A stretch of DNA of 64,000 nucleotides from Litoditis marina (Eukaryota; Nematoda; Chromadorea; Rhabditida; Rhabditidae). Under the pieces are notes generated by a model. That model was given only the letters and a program-made list of their open reading frames with translations. It searched no databases and was not told the DNA's origin. The DNA lies in assembly GCA_964036275.1 (NCBI GenBank), contig OZ038435.1:10889634-10953633 (forward strand), read 5' to 3'. A program made the position numbers and the translations under genes. Positions 63,791 through 64,000 of the stretch are shown one piece after another; within the stretch, counting starts at the first letter, position 1, and every line of letters starts with the position of its first letter.

Positions 63791-64000
63791 CGTAGAGATG
63801 AGTACAGGGGTACTGTAGCTTGCTTCTTTACCCAGGTAATGGGAAAGAGACGTCAAAGCCAGAGAACTACAAACAACATCGACTGATTGTAGCTATTGAA
63901 GTATTACGTACAAAACATAACGATTTTCCATATTCCGAGTTCATCCGTTTCATTAGTTTGATTCCTACATACTATTCTTATCTACATGAGTCACGTCTGG

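Overview
This window is eukaryotic nuclear DNA, most probably from a nematode. The genes are broken by many short GT-AG introns whose acceptors are mostly TTTTCAG or TTGCAG. Several start codons sit directly behind an acceptor-like sequence, as expected for spliced-leader trans-splicing. The last gene has the nematode arrangement of a tyrosinase followed by ShK domains. Adjacent CCT6 and DDX23 genes on one strand also match my recollection of the C. elegans F01F1 gene pair. I cannot name the species. All exons were traced by hand from reading frame, splice phase and recalled family sequences; no search was run.

Layout: (1) 727-8010, minus: DDX23/PRP28 DEAD-box splicing helicase, C-terminal part beyond the left edge. 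(2) 8549-24359, minus: complete CCT6 chaperonin subunit in 14 exons. Its intron 2 holds a tandem pair of ~2.4 kb units, and its intron 10 holds a 4.96 kb LTR retroelement in antisense. (3) 25269-32261, plus: a 16-exon THAP-like zinc-finger protein, divergent from CCT6. (4) 33513-40784, plus: AUP1 (acyltransferase-like plus CUE). A small four-exon gene is nested on the minus strand in its intron 2, and a broken, faintly similar sequence lies in intron 7. (5) 42112-46443, plus: mitochondrial RBFA. (6) 46444-56200: gene-poor, repeat-rich DNA with SINE-like and foldback elements, a long GA run, C runs, and a possible transcription unit carrying a perfect 44-bp hairpin. (7) 56201-63607, plus: secreted tyrosinase with ShK repeats, 3' end beyond the right edge.

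The genes are mainly housekeeping (splicing, protein folding, ER/lipid-droplet quality control, mitochondrial ribosome assembly) plus a copper oxidase, and they do not form one pathway. CCT6 and DDX23 may be co-transcribed.

Three things stand out. First, the LTR element has length-matched, apparently identical LTRs and a long open frame, yet it lacks the reverse-transcriptase core and the integrase catalytic core and has altered RNase H residues. Second, at five exon edges the exon-intron junction is copied into the neighbouring intron; one copy is a ready-made alternative last exon of RBFA. Third, a ~170-bp MITE family with 8-bp target duplications lies close to splice sites, with two copies ending at exactly the same distance (+12) from a 5' splice site.
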